From CAVWXT01 sp963759115 (GTDB lineage Bacteria; Planctomycetota; Planctomycetia; Pirellulales; Thermoguttaceae): a stretch of 64,000 nucleotides of DNA. Positions 35,937-46,425 of this stretch are shown here, in pieces (the first letter of the stretch is position 1; every line of letters begins with the position of its first letter). The stretch lies in contig CAVWXT010000005.1 in NCBI GenBank assembly GCA_963759115.1, positions 806,001 to 870,000 on the forward strand, given 5' to 3'. The position numbers and the translations under genes were made by a program. The notes beneath the pieces were generated by a model. It had not been told where the DNA came from. It was given only the letters and a program-made list of their open reading frames with translations, and did not search any database.

Positions 35937-37872
35937 ATGAAGACACAAGTCGCAGCTCTTGTCGTTATTCTGCTCTTGATCGGCGATGGCAGCATTGTCT
36001 CGGCTCAATACCAAACCACGTTCACGCCACTGAAGACGGTGCGGTTGCTCACGGTGGGCAACAGTTTTTCCGGCAATGCCACACGCTACTTGGATGACCT
36101 GGCGGTGGCCGCAGGCTATGAGCTGATTCACCATCAGGCGAGCATTAGCGGCGGCACGATAGCCCAACATTGGGAGAAGGCCCAGCGACACGAGCAGGAC
36201 CCCGCCGACCCGCTGGGCCTCTACGACACCAAGCGAAGCCTGAAGCAGGAGCTCCTGGCGGAGCGGTGGGATTTCGTCAGTATTCAGCAAGCGAGCATGC
36301 AAAGTCACGATGTTTCCACGTACCGTCCTTACGCCGGCTACCTGCGCGATTACATCAAGCGGTACGCCCCGCAGGCAAGGCTGTTAGTACACCAGACCTG
36401 GACCTACCGCTGTGACGATCCGCGCTTCGCCAACAAGTCGGAGAGGCCCGGCGAACCAGCCGACCAGGAAGCGATGTACCAGGGACTCACCCGCGCCTAC
36501 AAAACGATTGCCGCCGAGCTGGGCACGCAGATCATTCCTGTCGGCGATGCCTTCCATCTGGCAGACACCGACCCAAAGTGGGGATATCGGCCCGATACGG
36601 CATTCGACTTTTCCAATGCTCGGAAGCCGGCGCTCCCCGACCAGACCCACTCGCTGCACGTGGGCTGGCGTTGGCGCGAGGAGAACGGGAAGACGGTGCT
36701 GGTGATGGACGGCCATCATGCCGGTCTGGCCGGCGAATACCTGGCGGCGTGCGTTTTCTACGAGATGCTCTTTCGCGAAAGCGTGGTCGGCAATACGTTC
36801 CTTCCGCCGATCCTCACCCTGAAGGACATAAGGTTCTTGCAGGAAACGGCAGACCGAGCGGTGATGGAGCGGCAGATCGCCGATCGATGGCTCACGCTGG
36901 AAACCGTTGTGCCGCCCTCGCCCAATCGCCCGGACGAGCCGTTGCGGGCCAAGTTCTCGCCCTCGGCGGCGGTGGGATTCCTGGATACTGTGGCCCTTTC
37001 CTGGCAGAACGAGCGAAAGTGCTTCGCCTGCCATAGCAACTACGTTTACCTTGTTGTCCGCCCGCTCGTTTCCCGTCGAGGCAAGGCCCACGAGCAGATT
37101 CGCGCCGCCCTTGAGGAAGTGGCCGAGCACCCGCGCGAGGTTCCGGGAAAGATCGGCGTCGCCGAAGCGGTGATGGTGGCGGCAGTGCTCGCCTCGAACG
37201 ATGCGGCCACGACGGGCAAGCTCCACCCGACAACCCGCAAAGCCCTCGATCGAATGTGGACGGTGCAGCGCGACGACGGTGGCTTCACGTGGCTGAAAAA
37301 CGAGCAGCCGCCGTCCGAGATCGACGATCACTACGGGGCTACCATGGCGGCGATCGGGGCCGGGATCGCACCTGAAGGATATGCCGACACGCCGCAGGCC
37401 AAGGCGGGGCTGGAGAAAATTCGGCAATATCTGCACGACAACCCGCCGGCCAACCTTCACCATCGAGCCATGCGGTTATCGGCTTCTCAGCACGTTGACG
37501 GGATCATGACCGAGCCTGAACGCAAAGAGGTCGTCGAGGACTTCTTCGGGCTGCAAAACGCCGACGGCGGCTGGGGGCTGGCGACTTTTGGCAGTTGGCG
37601 ACGCAGCGACGGAAAATCGCAGGACTACGCCTCCAGCGACGGCTATGGGACCGGTTTCGCCATCTACGTGCTCCGCCGCGGGAGTCCCGACCGACGACGC
37701 CCGCATCCAGCGCGGCTTGGTTTGGCTGAAGACGCATCAGCAGCAGAGCGGGCGATGGTTCACCCGTTCGCTCTGGAAAGACCAGAGGCACTACCTCACC
37801 TACGACGGCACGGCCTTCGCTGTCCTGGCGCTGGCCGCATGTGGCGAGATCAGGGCGGAGGAAGACGAGTAA
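35937..37872 (+). CDS. Exported fusion of SGNH-like (DUF4886) hydrolase and squalene-cyclase-type toroid, one frameshift
   Basis: The protein is about 645 residues. ATG 35937 follows a weak ribosome binding site and a signal peptide ends near SIVSAQ. Residues 30-310 are SGNH-like: VRLLTVGNSFSGNATRYLDD carries the nucleophile Ser region and MDGHHAGLAGEYLAACVF the later His block, as in DUF4886. From about residue 330 a terpene-cyclase/prenyltransferase-like toroid follows, opening with FLDTVALSWQNERKCFACHSN, a CxxCH as in c-type haem sites. QW-like repeats follow (MWTVQRDDGGFTWLK, GLQNADGGWGLATFG). Near 37675 the frame changes so that YVLRR joins AGVPTDDARIQRGLVWLK and the end LAACGEIRAEEDE. 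In relatives I remember, the two halves are separate proteins. Confidence 0.75.
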
Positions 37873-38230
37873 TTCGATTGTAGACAGGAAAACGGATTTT
37901 CAGGACGAGCGGCTGTCGGCGGACCAGTTGTTCGACGCCCTGGACAAGCTGTGCCAGGGGGGAGGCAAAATTCGCCGGACGGAAAGGCAGGAAACCGCAA
38001 ACTCTGTTCGCACCTGTCCCGCCGCAGGAACGAGGCCGCCCTCCGGCTGGTTGTTGCCGGTACTGGTGGCGGTCTGTCTCCACCGGTCGCCGCCCGTGCT
38101 GGCGGCTCCGCACCCCCGTGCGGCACGTTCATCCCCAAAGCGTTACCGTCAATAAATCGCCAGCCTTGCGGGCCGTGGTAAGCTGGATGCCTGGGTAGGA
38201 TTCATCGAGAGGCATTCGGAGGACCAAGCG

Positions 38231-38605
38231 ATGGCGAAGACCAGGAGCGCGAACCGGCAGCGGGATTGGCGGGAGGCGATCGAACGCCAACAAGCCAGTG
38301 GCCAGAGCATTGTGGGGTTCTGTGCCAAGGAAGGGCTATCCCCGGCATGGTTTCATGTGTGGAAGCGACGATTTCGGCGGCCCCTGTGTGAAATCGGGCG
38401 GAAGGCGGTAAAGGAGGCGCTCGTTCCCGTGCAGATCGTCGGTGATCCAGTGGGTGGCGTGGGAAACCTGGAAGTCCAGTGGCCTAGCGGCGTTATGCTG
38501 CGGGTTCAGGGCTGCGATTCGCAGGCGATCGGCGCGGCGGTCGCCGCCGGCGCGAATCTCGTAGGGACGCGCGATATCGCGTGCAACCAGTTGAAATCAC
38601 TATAA
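38231..38605 (+). CDS. IS66-type accessory protein TnpA, orphan
   Basis: The 124-residue protein begins RDWREAIERQQASGQSIVGFCAKEGLSPAWFHVWKRRF, the helix-turn-helix of IS66 TnpA/IS3 OrfA-like proteins. It ends with PVQIVG ... LEVQWPSGVMLRVQGCDSQAI, the C-terminal strand pair typical of IS66 TnpA ('ie-v.l.nG..lr...'). Neither TnpB nor the large TnpC transposase follows, so only a piece of the element is left, or the protein has been co-opted. The final 25 residues (GANLVGTRDIACNQLKSL) look like read-through after loss of the true end. The preceding 37873-38230 gap holds no gene I can support. Confidence 0.7.
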   Translation: MAKTRSANRQRDWREAIERQQASGQSIVGFCAKEGLSPAWFHVWKRRFRRPLCEIGRKAVKEALVPVQIVGDPVGGVGNLEVQWPSGVMLRVQGCDSQAIGAAVAAGANLVGTRDIACNQLKSL

Positions 38606-38665
38606 AAGTTACTATACTGTCGTCCGATCAATAACTAAGCGTCCATTGGCACCCGGAGGTATCTT

Positions 38666-39800
38666 ATGAAAAGACTTCTTCAAAACCCCAGCACACTGCT
38701 TGCGGCCGCCCTCGGCCTGTCGGCGTTTTTAGGTCTCGCCCAAATCGCTCCGGCCGCCGACATCGTGGCCACGCCCTACAAGATTCTCGCCACCACGCAG
38801 ATTCCCGCCGCCGGCGGGATTGACTACGTCACGGCGGACAGCGTCAACCGCCGGGTTTATGTCGCCTGCGGTAATGCGGTCAGTGTATTCGACCTCGATA
38901 CCTACCAGCTCGCGGGCACCCTAGCCAATGCGTCCGGGCATGGCGTCGCGATCGACCCGGAAAACCATACCGGTCTGGTCTCCGGCAATCCCGCGACCTT
39001 TTTTAACACCCAGACCCTTGAGAAGATCAAAACCATTCCGGCACCCGGTGCGGACGGCTATATCTTCGACGCCCCGACCCACCACTTCTTTATTCTCAGC
39101 CACAGGGCGCCCAACCTCCTGGTGGTTGACTCCAAGGACGGTTCGATTGTCGGCACGGTCGACGCCATTGCCCCGAACGGCGCCAATGCCGCCGTCGAGC
39201 AAGGAGCCACGGACGGCGAGGGACATCTCTATTTTGACGTGGCGAACCAGCACCATATCGCCGTGGTGGATGCCAAGACCCTCAAAGTCACCGGACATTT
39301 CGACCTGGGTGAAAAGGGCGCCGGGCCGGCGGGCCTGGCCATTGATGTCAAGAACCACATTCTTTTCGCGATGTGCCGGGGAGGGAAAGGCGGCACGCCC
39401 ACTTGTGTCATCCTCAGTGCGGTCGATGGCAAAATCATCACCACCCTGCCTCTGGCCGGCAGCAGTGACGGTGCAGCCTTCAACCCTCGCACCATGGAGG
39501 CATTTAGTTCGAACGGCAACGGCACGCTGAGCGTCATCAAGGAAAACAGCCCCACCGAATTCGTGCTGGAAGAAACCGTGCAAACCAAATCCGGCGGCAA
39601 AACCTGTACGCTGGATGCCAAGTCCGATCATGTGATCGTGATCACGCCGCGAAGCCGCTCCCGCCGCCTTAGGAACCGCGTCGGCCTCGGCACCCGCTGC
39701 TCCGGCCGCTCCAGGTCCGCAAGGTGTCGGCGCGGGACGCGGTCGCCAGGGCGGCGGCGGCGGTTCGCAGGTCCTGGACGTCATGTTCATCGGTCGATAA
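38666..39800 (+). CDS. Secreted YncE/YVTN-type beta-propeller, one frameshift
   Basis: The protein is about 378 residues. ATG 38666 follows GGAGGTATCTT. A signal peptide (LGLSAFLGLAQIAPAAD) leads into repeated blade segments: GIDYVTADSVNRRVYVACGN, VSVFDLDTYQLAGTL, AIDPENHTGLVSGN, KTLKVTGHFDLGEKGAGPAGL and AFSSNGNGTLSVIKE. These match seven-bladed YncE-like propellers with 'rvyVa..g...v.viD..t'. Near 39648 the frame shifts: SDHVIVIT is followed by EAAPAALGTASASAPAAPAA and a Gly-rich tail ending SQVLDVMFIGR at the stop 39798. The longer frame to 39859 is Arg-rich and spurious. The function is unknown; periplasmic or secreted binding is usual. Confidence 0.8.
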
Positions 39801-39992
39801 GTTTTAGTATCGAGAACGCGCCGCGCCGTGAACAGCGCGGTGCGTTCTTCTGTGCTTGACTACATCCGGGAAACCGCATCCTCAGAGCATTCCCGGTGCT
39901 CTGCCACGGACAGGAAAACGTCGATTTGCTCCATCTGAATTTCGCCGCTCGAGGCCAGCGGAATCGCCACGCCATTCCGAAGGACGTACCCT

Positions 39993-41164
39993 ATGATCGC
40001 CCCGTCACCGATTGCCCGACGTGACTTCTTGCGAATGACCGGCATTGCTGTCGGCAGTTTGGCCGTCACCCCCTTCCTTGCTGCCGCCGATGGCTTGAGC
40101 GAGGTGCCCCGCAGCCGCACGGATCGCCTGGCGACGGGCGCCAACGTCTGCCAGTGGTTCCGCTTTCCCCGCAACAACTCGGCGGAACATTTCGCCGACT
40201 ACATTTCCGCTGCCGAGGCGGACTACATGGCCCAGATCGGGCTCAAGCATGTCCGCCTGTGCGTTGCCCCTCGCGTGATCATGAACCCCGACCTCGGGCG
40301 ACGTCATCGAGGAACGAGGCAAGCAACTGGAAGCCGCCATCGAGCGGTTTCATCGCGCCGGACTGCTGGTCGTGGTCGACATCCACAACGAAGACCGCCG
40401 CGACGAACTCGATCCGAAGTGGCAGGAGGCGTTCGTCCGCTTCTGGGGCTTGCTGGCCGGGCGGCTTTCTCGCTTCGACCCCGACTTGACCATCCTGGAA
40501 ATCGTCAACGAACCGGTGTTCGACCGCCGCGAGGAGGAGTGGAACACGCTCAACGCCCGCCTGGCTGCCGCCATCCGGCAAGCGGCACCGCGGCACACGA
40601 TCATCACGTCGGGTCCGAACTGGGGCGGCATCGACGGACTGAAGAAGCTCAAGCTTCTGCCGGACAGGAACGTCATCTACTCCTTCCACTGTTACGACCC
40701 GTTCGCCTTCACCCACCAGGGCGCGACCTGGGCGGGCCCTGCCGTCAAGCCGTTGCACGACGTGCCCTACCCGTCGAGTCCCGAGGCGGTGGAGCCTCTC
40801 CTGGCTGCGTTGGAATCGTCGCCGGACTCGAAACGAATGGTCGAGTCGTACGGCAAGGAGCGCTGGAACAAGGAGAAGCTTGCGGCCCGGTTCCGTCAGG
40901 GAATCGAGTGGGGCGCCAGAAACCGCGTGCCGCTGTACTGCGGCGAGTTCGGCGTCTTCCCGGCGCGCAGCAAGCCGGAAGACCGTTCCCGGTGGTTCCA
41001 CGATTTCGGCGAGGTGCTGGCCGAGAACCGGATCGGCTGGGCGGTGTGGGGTTGGGACGAGGGCTTCGGGCTCAACCGCAGGATGGTGAACGGCAAGCCC
41101 GTGGTCGATGCCGTGGTCGCACAAGGCGCTGGGACTGAAGGTATCCCACAGCACCATGACCTAG
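39993..41164 (+). CDS. Glycoside hydrolase family 5-like endoglucanase with Tat signal, two frameshifts
   Basis: The protein is about 390 residues. The N-terminus ARRDFLRMTGIAVGSLAVTP is a Tat signal. The barrel follows: FADYISAAEADYMAQIGLKHVRL, then a one-base shift near 40292 (an extra C) to SGDVIEERGKQLEAAIERF. The GH5 acid/base Glu is in TILEIVNEPVFDR, the HCYDPFAFTHQGATW loop has the conserved His-Tyr, and the nucleophile Glu is in VPLYCGEFGVF. The WAVWGWDEGFGL loop is typical. A second extra base near 41125 leads to the natural end ALGLKVSHSTMT, stop 41162-41164, giving tail-to-tail spacing with the next minus-strand gene. The substrate is probably a beta-glucan or mannan. Confidence 0.82.
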
Positions 41165-41175
41165 CGAAGGCGGCA

Positions 41176-42511
41176 CTACGGAATTGTCCGGATGCACACA
41201 AAGACGATTTGTTTTCCGTCGGGCGACCACGCTCCATCCGAGCACCAACGCATCGGATCCTGACCGGCAAGCCGTTGCGGCGGCGCCTCGCCTTCGGGAT
41301 CGAGCAGGTAAAGTTGCTCGTTACTGTGGTTGGGAGTGCTGAGCGAAGCGAGAATCCGCTTGCCTTCTTTCGGCTCCCAAGCAAATTGGTTACCCAGGTC
41401 TTCGACATTGCGCATGGCTTTGCTAGGGAAGAGAATCCGGAAGCCCTTCTGCTGTCCCTGACGGTGAACGAGGGCCACCTCGGCTTCGTCGTCGCTCCCG
41501 GTATCGCCCTTGTAGCAAATCCACTGACCATCTGGCGACCAAGCGAGCCCTAGCAGGGTCCGATATTCTCTGTCCGCTGCATATTGCGCGTCCAGCAGCA
41601 GACGGCGTTGCCGGGTCTTCAGGTCATAGACGTACAAGTTTGCACGGCTCTCATCGGACTCGCCAGTAACGACGGCAAAGGCCAATTCGTCTCCTTTCGG
41701 TGACCACGCCACGTCACAGCTCCGGGTTACCATTGCTGCAATCGACTTGCTGGAGATCGGCGCCGGCGGCGTTTACGATGTGAATGTCGTTGTCCGCCGT
41801 GAAGGCGATCCGCTTGCCGTCGGGCGACCAGCTTGGATTTGCCCCGGGCCCCAGGTCTTTGTGTGCCCCGCTGGCGACATCAATGACGACGATCCTGGAC
41901 TCGCCGTCGTCGGCCAGTGCGCGAACGGCCTCGATAGCAATTCTGCTGCCGTCGGAAGACCACGTCGGACAACGCCATTCGGCCAGATCCGGCGTCACAG
42001 AGAGCCGATGCAAATTACTGCCGTCCGCATTGATCAAGAACAGCGAAACGCCTTCCATGCGCCGCAACATCAAATCGAGACCGCGGGACTTCCTGCTGAA
42101 ATCCCTCGGCAGTCCCTGTGACGCGTCACCAAGGCGAATCCTCAAGCGATTGCCCGTGAACCTGTAGATGCCCGATAGGGGGCCTCGGGGGGTTTTCAGT
42201 TCGAGCGTGCCGGGGTCTTTCGCTGGATCCAAGGTATAGGGCATCTCGGCGACAGTCTTTTCGCCCACCCGCATGGTGAACGTCTTCTCAGAGACAATCA
42301 CGTTGACAGGAGATCCTCCGGAAAGAGGTTTTCGCTCGCCGTCCTGTGACACGATTGACACCGACGTGGCGAGCCACGTCCCAACGATGGTCGGCGCGGT
42401 CTGTTCGTCGGCAGCTTTGGGATTGTCGGGGCTCGCCTCACAGACCCCCTTGCTGCCAACGACGAGAATCACAGCGGCTGATAGTATGGCGCGACAGATG
42501 AAATGCCTCAT
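41176..42511 (-). CDS. Exported TolB-like WD40/PD40 beta-propeller protein, one frameshift
   Basis: The protein is about 445 residues, starting at ATG 42511 (MRHFICRAILSAAVILVVGSKG, signal peptide). Residues 30-145 form a lipocalin-like TIGR03067-type beta domain (TIVGTWLATSVS ... GIYRFTGNRLRIRLG). PD40 repeats follow: RCPTWSSDGSRIAIEA, NPSWSPDGKRIAFTADND, VAWSPKGDELAFAV, GLAWSPDGQWICYKGD, WSPDGKQIVFVCIRTIP. A frame change near 41722, just after CSNGNPEL, splits the propeller. A combination of a TIGR03067-like domain with a TolB-like propeller is plausible for planctomycetes. The role is unknown. Confidence 0.75.
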
Positions 42512-42600
42512 GGTAACTTCTCCTGCGGGGAGTCTTGCGAGGACCAAGTGCTCGTCACCCTAGCTACGTCGCCGGACAAAACGGACTCGCACGAGGACCA

Positions 42601-44340
42601 TTATGGCGGGCCCGTTTGGGGCTGCAACTCTGCGGCACGAATGACGCTATCGTTGTCCTGGTTGATCTCAAAAGGATCAGCCTTCATCTTGATGCGGACG
42701 TGATACTCGCTAGCCGGTTTGGGTGGTACTCGCCACGAGTACGAACAGGTGAAGCCTCATCCATACTCGAAGTTGCCGGTTTCGATTGACTTGCCGCTGG
42801 GATCGCTGATGACGAACGCTGGCTTTTGCGGGCGACTGCCGTCGATGATGAGGCTGGTACACACCTCACCCGCCGAGCCGATGAGCGACATGGACAACCG
42901 TGCGTGCGTTCTGTCCGCGGGGCTGGCCGTCACGGTGGGCGTGTAGGGCGGGCCGAAGGGCATCGTCACCGTCTCGCCCGCGCGGACTGTGATCGGCTTA
43001 TACCCGGCCGTCGCCTGGGCCATGGCGGTTGTCTCGCGGGATCTCGGCTTTGCCGAGTCGGCAGCCTCGCTGCCGCCTAAGAGTCCCTCCAGCGCATCGA
43101 CAAGTGTCTGCAACGGCGATGCCTCCGTCTTCGGCTCTTCCTTCTTTTCCGCAGGAGTGATCGGCTTCTCGTATTCTGTCTGTCCGATCGTATAGTTGAG
43201 CAGCTTCCACTGGCCTTCGGGCACGGAAGCGGGTGTCTCCTTGTTTCCCTCAATGGCAAAAAAACCTTTGTCACCGTAGACCACGGCATGGAAGGCTTTG
43301 TTGGGATTGGCAACGCTGCCCAACCGCACCGAGGAAGGAGTCAGCGTAAGCTCGTCGCCGGTCGGCGAAACCCGCAGATCGTAATAGCGGCCGCCGAAAC
43401 GGATCAGTTTAGCGACCGCATGCCGCATGTCATCGGAGTTCGATTCGTAAGGCAAATTGCCGTTCCGACCGCGGGCGTGCGGGTCGATCATCAACATGTC
43501 ACCCGACTCGGGGTAGAGCGGCTCGTTCGGGGGCTGGCCGGTGGGTAACGTGGTCTCGTCGTCGAATCGTCCGTTGCTGTTGAAATCGAGCAAGATAACG
43601 TGATGTTTCTTTCCCTCCAAGGTGACGTCGCCTTCGCGATAAACGGCCGAGCTGAGTGAGACCACGGCGTAGTCCATGCCCTCAGAGGGGTTGACGTATC
43701 CGCTGAGCAGGAACGAATAGTCCATTTTCGCTCCATCCACGTCAATCGCGACGTCAACCCGCGGGAACTGAAAACTAGGACCATAGGGGCTCATCTCTTC
43801 GCTTGGCATGGAGAAATACGCGTCGTCGGTCAGATCGCCATTGTGGTTCAAATCGAAGTAGAGCCGGTTGTAGCCCGGCACGTGAGCCGATGATGGAGAA
43901 GATGGCAAGAGGGCCTGAGCCAGCTTATCTGCCAAGTCGGCGATGGCCGAATCAGGCTTGGCCGCCGTCTTCACCGTGTCGGCTGCCGTATTCGCTTGCT
44001 TCGTTTCCCGAGTGACCTTGTCAATCGCGAAGGCGTATTCCTGCGACCCCAATTTGGCCACGCCCCGGAGCGGATGCGCCGATTCGTAGTTGGGTTCCTT
44101 CTTTACGATTCGCTTAAAGGCGGCTGCTTGCTCGGCGGTCCCCGGAAACTCGATGCGGCTCTTTCCGTCGCCTCCGATCGGAATATAGAAACGCTGCGGT
44201 GACGCCGCTCGGTAAAGGGACTCGACGCCTCCGCGTTTAAGTTCAAGCGTCCAGGTTTCTGCTCGGCTGGCGGCCACAGCAGCCAGGACAACCGCCGTTG
44301 CCGCAACCACGTTTGCGAGATATTGGCTCCGTCGTTGCAT
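42601..44340 (-). CDS. Exported protein with EF-hand/dockerin-like calcium loops, one frameshift
   Basis: The protein is about 579 residues from ATG 44340 (MQRRSQYLANVVAATAVVLA, signal peptide to ASRAE). Two loops of dockerin/EF-hand type are visible: DLNHNGDLTDD near residue 160 and DFNSNGRFDDE near 260. The remaining sequence is beta-rich. An Ala/Lys-rich linker (TPAEKKEEPKTEASPL) precedes a C-terminal beta domain. The frame to 42757 ends GNFEYG; continuing one base over gives GFTCSYSWRVPPKPASEYHV and ends QPQTGPP at the stop 42601-42603, a better C-terminus. I do not recognise the family. It probably belongs to the exported planctomycete set of unknown function. Confidence 0.65.
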
Positions 44341-44592
44341 GGGGCTAGTCCTTTCGGTTGCCTGGCGGTCGTCAGGATCGGCACGCGGTCCGGGGCGCAT
44401 CGCCCTAAGGCAGCCGCTCGACCTCCAACACGTATCGGTGGGCGCAAGCCCTCTTCGGACCGCTATTGTCAGCCCGGAACTTCGATCGTGTCAATAGGCC
44501 CAGAGAGGGGGAGTGGCTTTCGGCGGTTTCGCGGGCGGCGAAGTAGGGGACCTTCACGCTGCTGTTGTCGGCGAAGGTCGCCAATCCGTAGG

Positions 44593-44736
44593 TTATCGGT
44601 CAAGGTTAGAGTGGTTCTCATTGTCAGTCTGCTTCAACGCCTCGGCAGCGGTCCGACGGATGAACTCGTTTTTTGTCGTGAAGCAGTTCCTTGAGTGTCG
44701 CCATCGCCCACTTCGCCTTCGGCTCCATTTTCCGTA
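44593..44736 (-). pseudogene. HEAT-repeat protein tail
   Basis: A minus-strand frame reads MEPKAKWAMATLKELLHDK and, after one base in a T6/A6 run near 44672, NEFIRRTAAEALKQTDNENH then a stop at 44593. The 'A...L...L.D.N..IR..AA.AL' pattern is a HEAT repeat. No other repeat or start is present. The rest of the 44341-44748 gap shows no gene. Confidence 0.35.
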
Positions 44737-44748
44737 TGGGTGCCCCCC

Positions 44749-45834
44749 TTATTCTTTCTCATTTTTCGCGGCCGGGGAATCGCCGCCCGGCTTGGCCGGG
44801 CGCACCTGAAGGGCGTCGATTCGATGCCGCTCGACGTCGGTGCGGAACTTAATGGTGACCACGTCGCCCTTTTTCAGGGCCTTCAGTCTGGCCACCATGT
44901 CCCCGGGAGGCCAACTGATCGCGTAGCCATCCAGCGGCCCGTTCTTGGGTTTCACCGCAACCCAGAAATCGTTACTGAATTGGACCTCGCCGGTCACCGT
45001 CCCTTTCAGCGGCGTCTTAACTCTCTGCATCGCGAGCACCTTGTTGCCGTCATCGCCCTTGAGGTAGGTGAATTGCACGCGGTCGGGGAGGAAGACGGCC
45101 TTGCCCTGGGGCGGGAAGCCGAACGTATTCTTGTCGAAACCTTCCGCAAGCGCGAACTTGGTGGGGGCATCTTCGCCATCGACCCAGATCATGATGAAAT
45201 CCTTCTTGTTGTCGTTCTCTGTCAGAACGCCCGTAGCGGCGATGGGTTTGCCCGGTTTGGCATCCTCGGGGCTGTCAGCCGGGGGATCGCCGCCCGCCTT
45301 GGCCGGACGCACCTGAAGGGCGTCGATTCGATGCCGCTCGACGTCGGTGCGGAACTTAATGGTGACCACGTCGCCCTTTTTCAGGGCCTTCAGTCTGGCC
45401 CCCATGTCCCCAGGCCCACCGATCGCGTAGCCATCCAGCGGCCCGTTCTTGGGTTTCACCGCAACCCAGAAATCGTTACTGAATTGGACCTCGCCCGTCA
45501 CCGTCCCTTTCAGCGTCGTTTTAGCTCTCTGCATCGCGAGCACCTTGTTGCCGTCATCGCCCTTGAGGTAGGTGAATTGTACGCGGTCGGGGAGGAAGAC
45601 GGCCTTGCCCTTGGGCGGGAAGCCGAACGTATTCTGGTCGAAGCCTTCCGCGATCGCGAACCTGGTGGGGGCATCTTCGCCATCGACCCAGATCATGGCG
45701 AAATCCTTCTTGTTGTCTGTCAGAACGCCCGTAGCGGCGATGGGTTTACCTGGTTGGGCATCCTTGGGGCTGTCAGCCGCGATGACGCCACCCGCCCACA
45801 GTGTCGCTGCCAGAACGATTACTGCCTTTCGCAT
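44749..45834 (-). CDS. Exported protein made of two near-identical 165-residue repeats
   Basis: The 361-residue protein has a signal peptide (VIVLAATLWAGGVIAA) and two tandem domains. Each begins DSP.DA.PGKPIAATGVL and runs through IWVDGEDAP, EGFD.NTFGFPP, GKAVFLPDRVQFTYLKGDDG, NDFWVAVKPKNGPLDGYAI and ends HRIDALQVRPAK. At the DNA level long stretches are identical (44775-45277 against 45288-45780). Differences are few (TDN/TENDN, GGPGDMG/SWPPGDMV). The C-terminus is GGDSPAAKNEKE. It is a recent internal duplication. The domain, with its 'GKAVFLPDRV.F' and 'KKGDVVTIKF' strands, looks OB/beta-barrel-like but is not one I can name. Confidence 0.75.
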   Translation of the reverse strand: MRKAVIVLAATLWAGGVIAADSPKDAQPGKPIAATGVLTDNKKDFAMIWVDGEDAPTRFAIAEGFDQNTFGFPPKGKAVFLPDRVQFTYLKGDDGNKVLAMQRAKTTLKGTVTGEVQFSNDFWVAVKPKNGPLDGYAIGGPGDMGARLKALKKGDVVTIKFRTDVERHRIDALQVRPAKAGGDPPADSPEDAKPGKPIAATGVLTENDNKKDFIMIWVDGEDAPTKFALAEGFDKNTFGFPPQGKAVFLPDRVQFTYLKGDDGNKVLAMQRVKTPLKGTVTGEVQFSNDFWVAVKPKNGPLDGYAISWPPGDMVARLKALKKGDVVTIKFRTDVERHRIDALQVRPAKPGGDSPAAKNEKE

Positions 45835-46160
45835 CGCTGTTTCTCCTCGTGTGTCGACTCACTAATGGTCAACCCGGCAGTGAGCCCCAGTGACCTGTGC
45901 CACCTACGGACTTCCTGCAACAAATCGGAACGTAATCGGTGGAGCAACTCGGCTCCGCTTACAGGTGGACTCGCCGTGCTCCCATAGCCGTCCAACCTTC
46001 GACGGCACAATCGTAAGTGTAGATAGCCCCTACGAGAACGGCAACCACCCCCTGGTAGGAAGTTCACGAGTCCGAAACCCCAAATCACAAGCACAGTTTG
46101 GGAGGCGTTTTCGTCCTGGGCGGCGGCTCAGGTGAGAACGCCGGGCTGACGGAGCGTCCG

Positions 46161-46184
46161 ACCTTCGTCAATTTTGACGAAGGT
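46161..46184. promoter_or_regulatory. 24-bp palindrome, possible operator
   Basis: ACCTTCGTCAA and TTGACGAAGGT are perfect 11-base arms around a TT centre, too tight for a hairpin loop. It lies in the 590-base gap 45835-46425, which otherwise shows no gene, about 240 bases before the deacetylase-like gene. Confidence 0.3.
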
Positions 46185-46425
46185 TCGCAACCCGTGGCGA
46201 AGCTAGGCAATCACCGCCGGGTCTTTTACTGCGGGGGCGAACAGGCATGCCGCGCCCGCCTCGCGAGCAGTTCCCTTGTCTCCGAGAACGAACGCACTGA
46301 ATGTACAATTATTGTCAATGCTGCGCCGATGCTTGTCGCCGATCGCCCTCCACGCTAAGATCGTGGTTGCGGCGTTCCCTCGTACTTCCCGCCCGGAAGC
46401 TCTCATCCACAGATACGGAGGCAAC

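Noticed and set aside
44480..44592. Minus-strand frame reading LATFADNSSVKVPYFAARET
   Set aside because: No start codon and stops directly upstream; no family recognised, so not reported as a gene.
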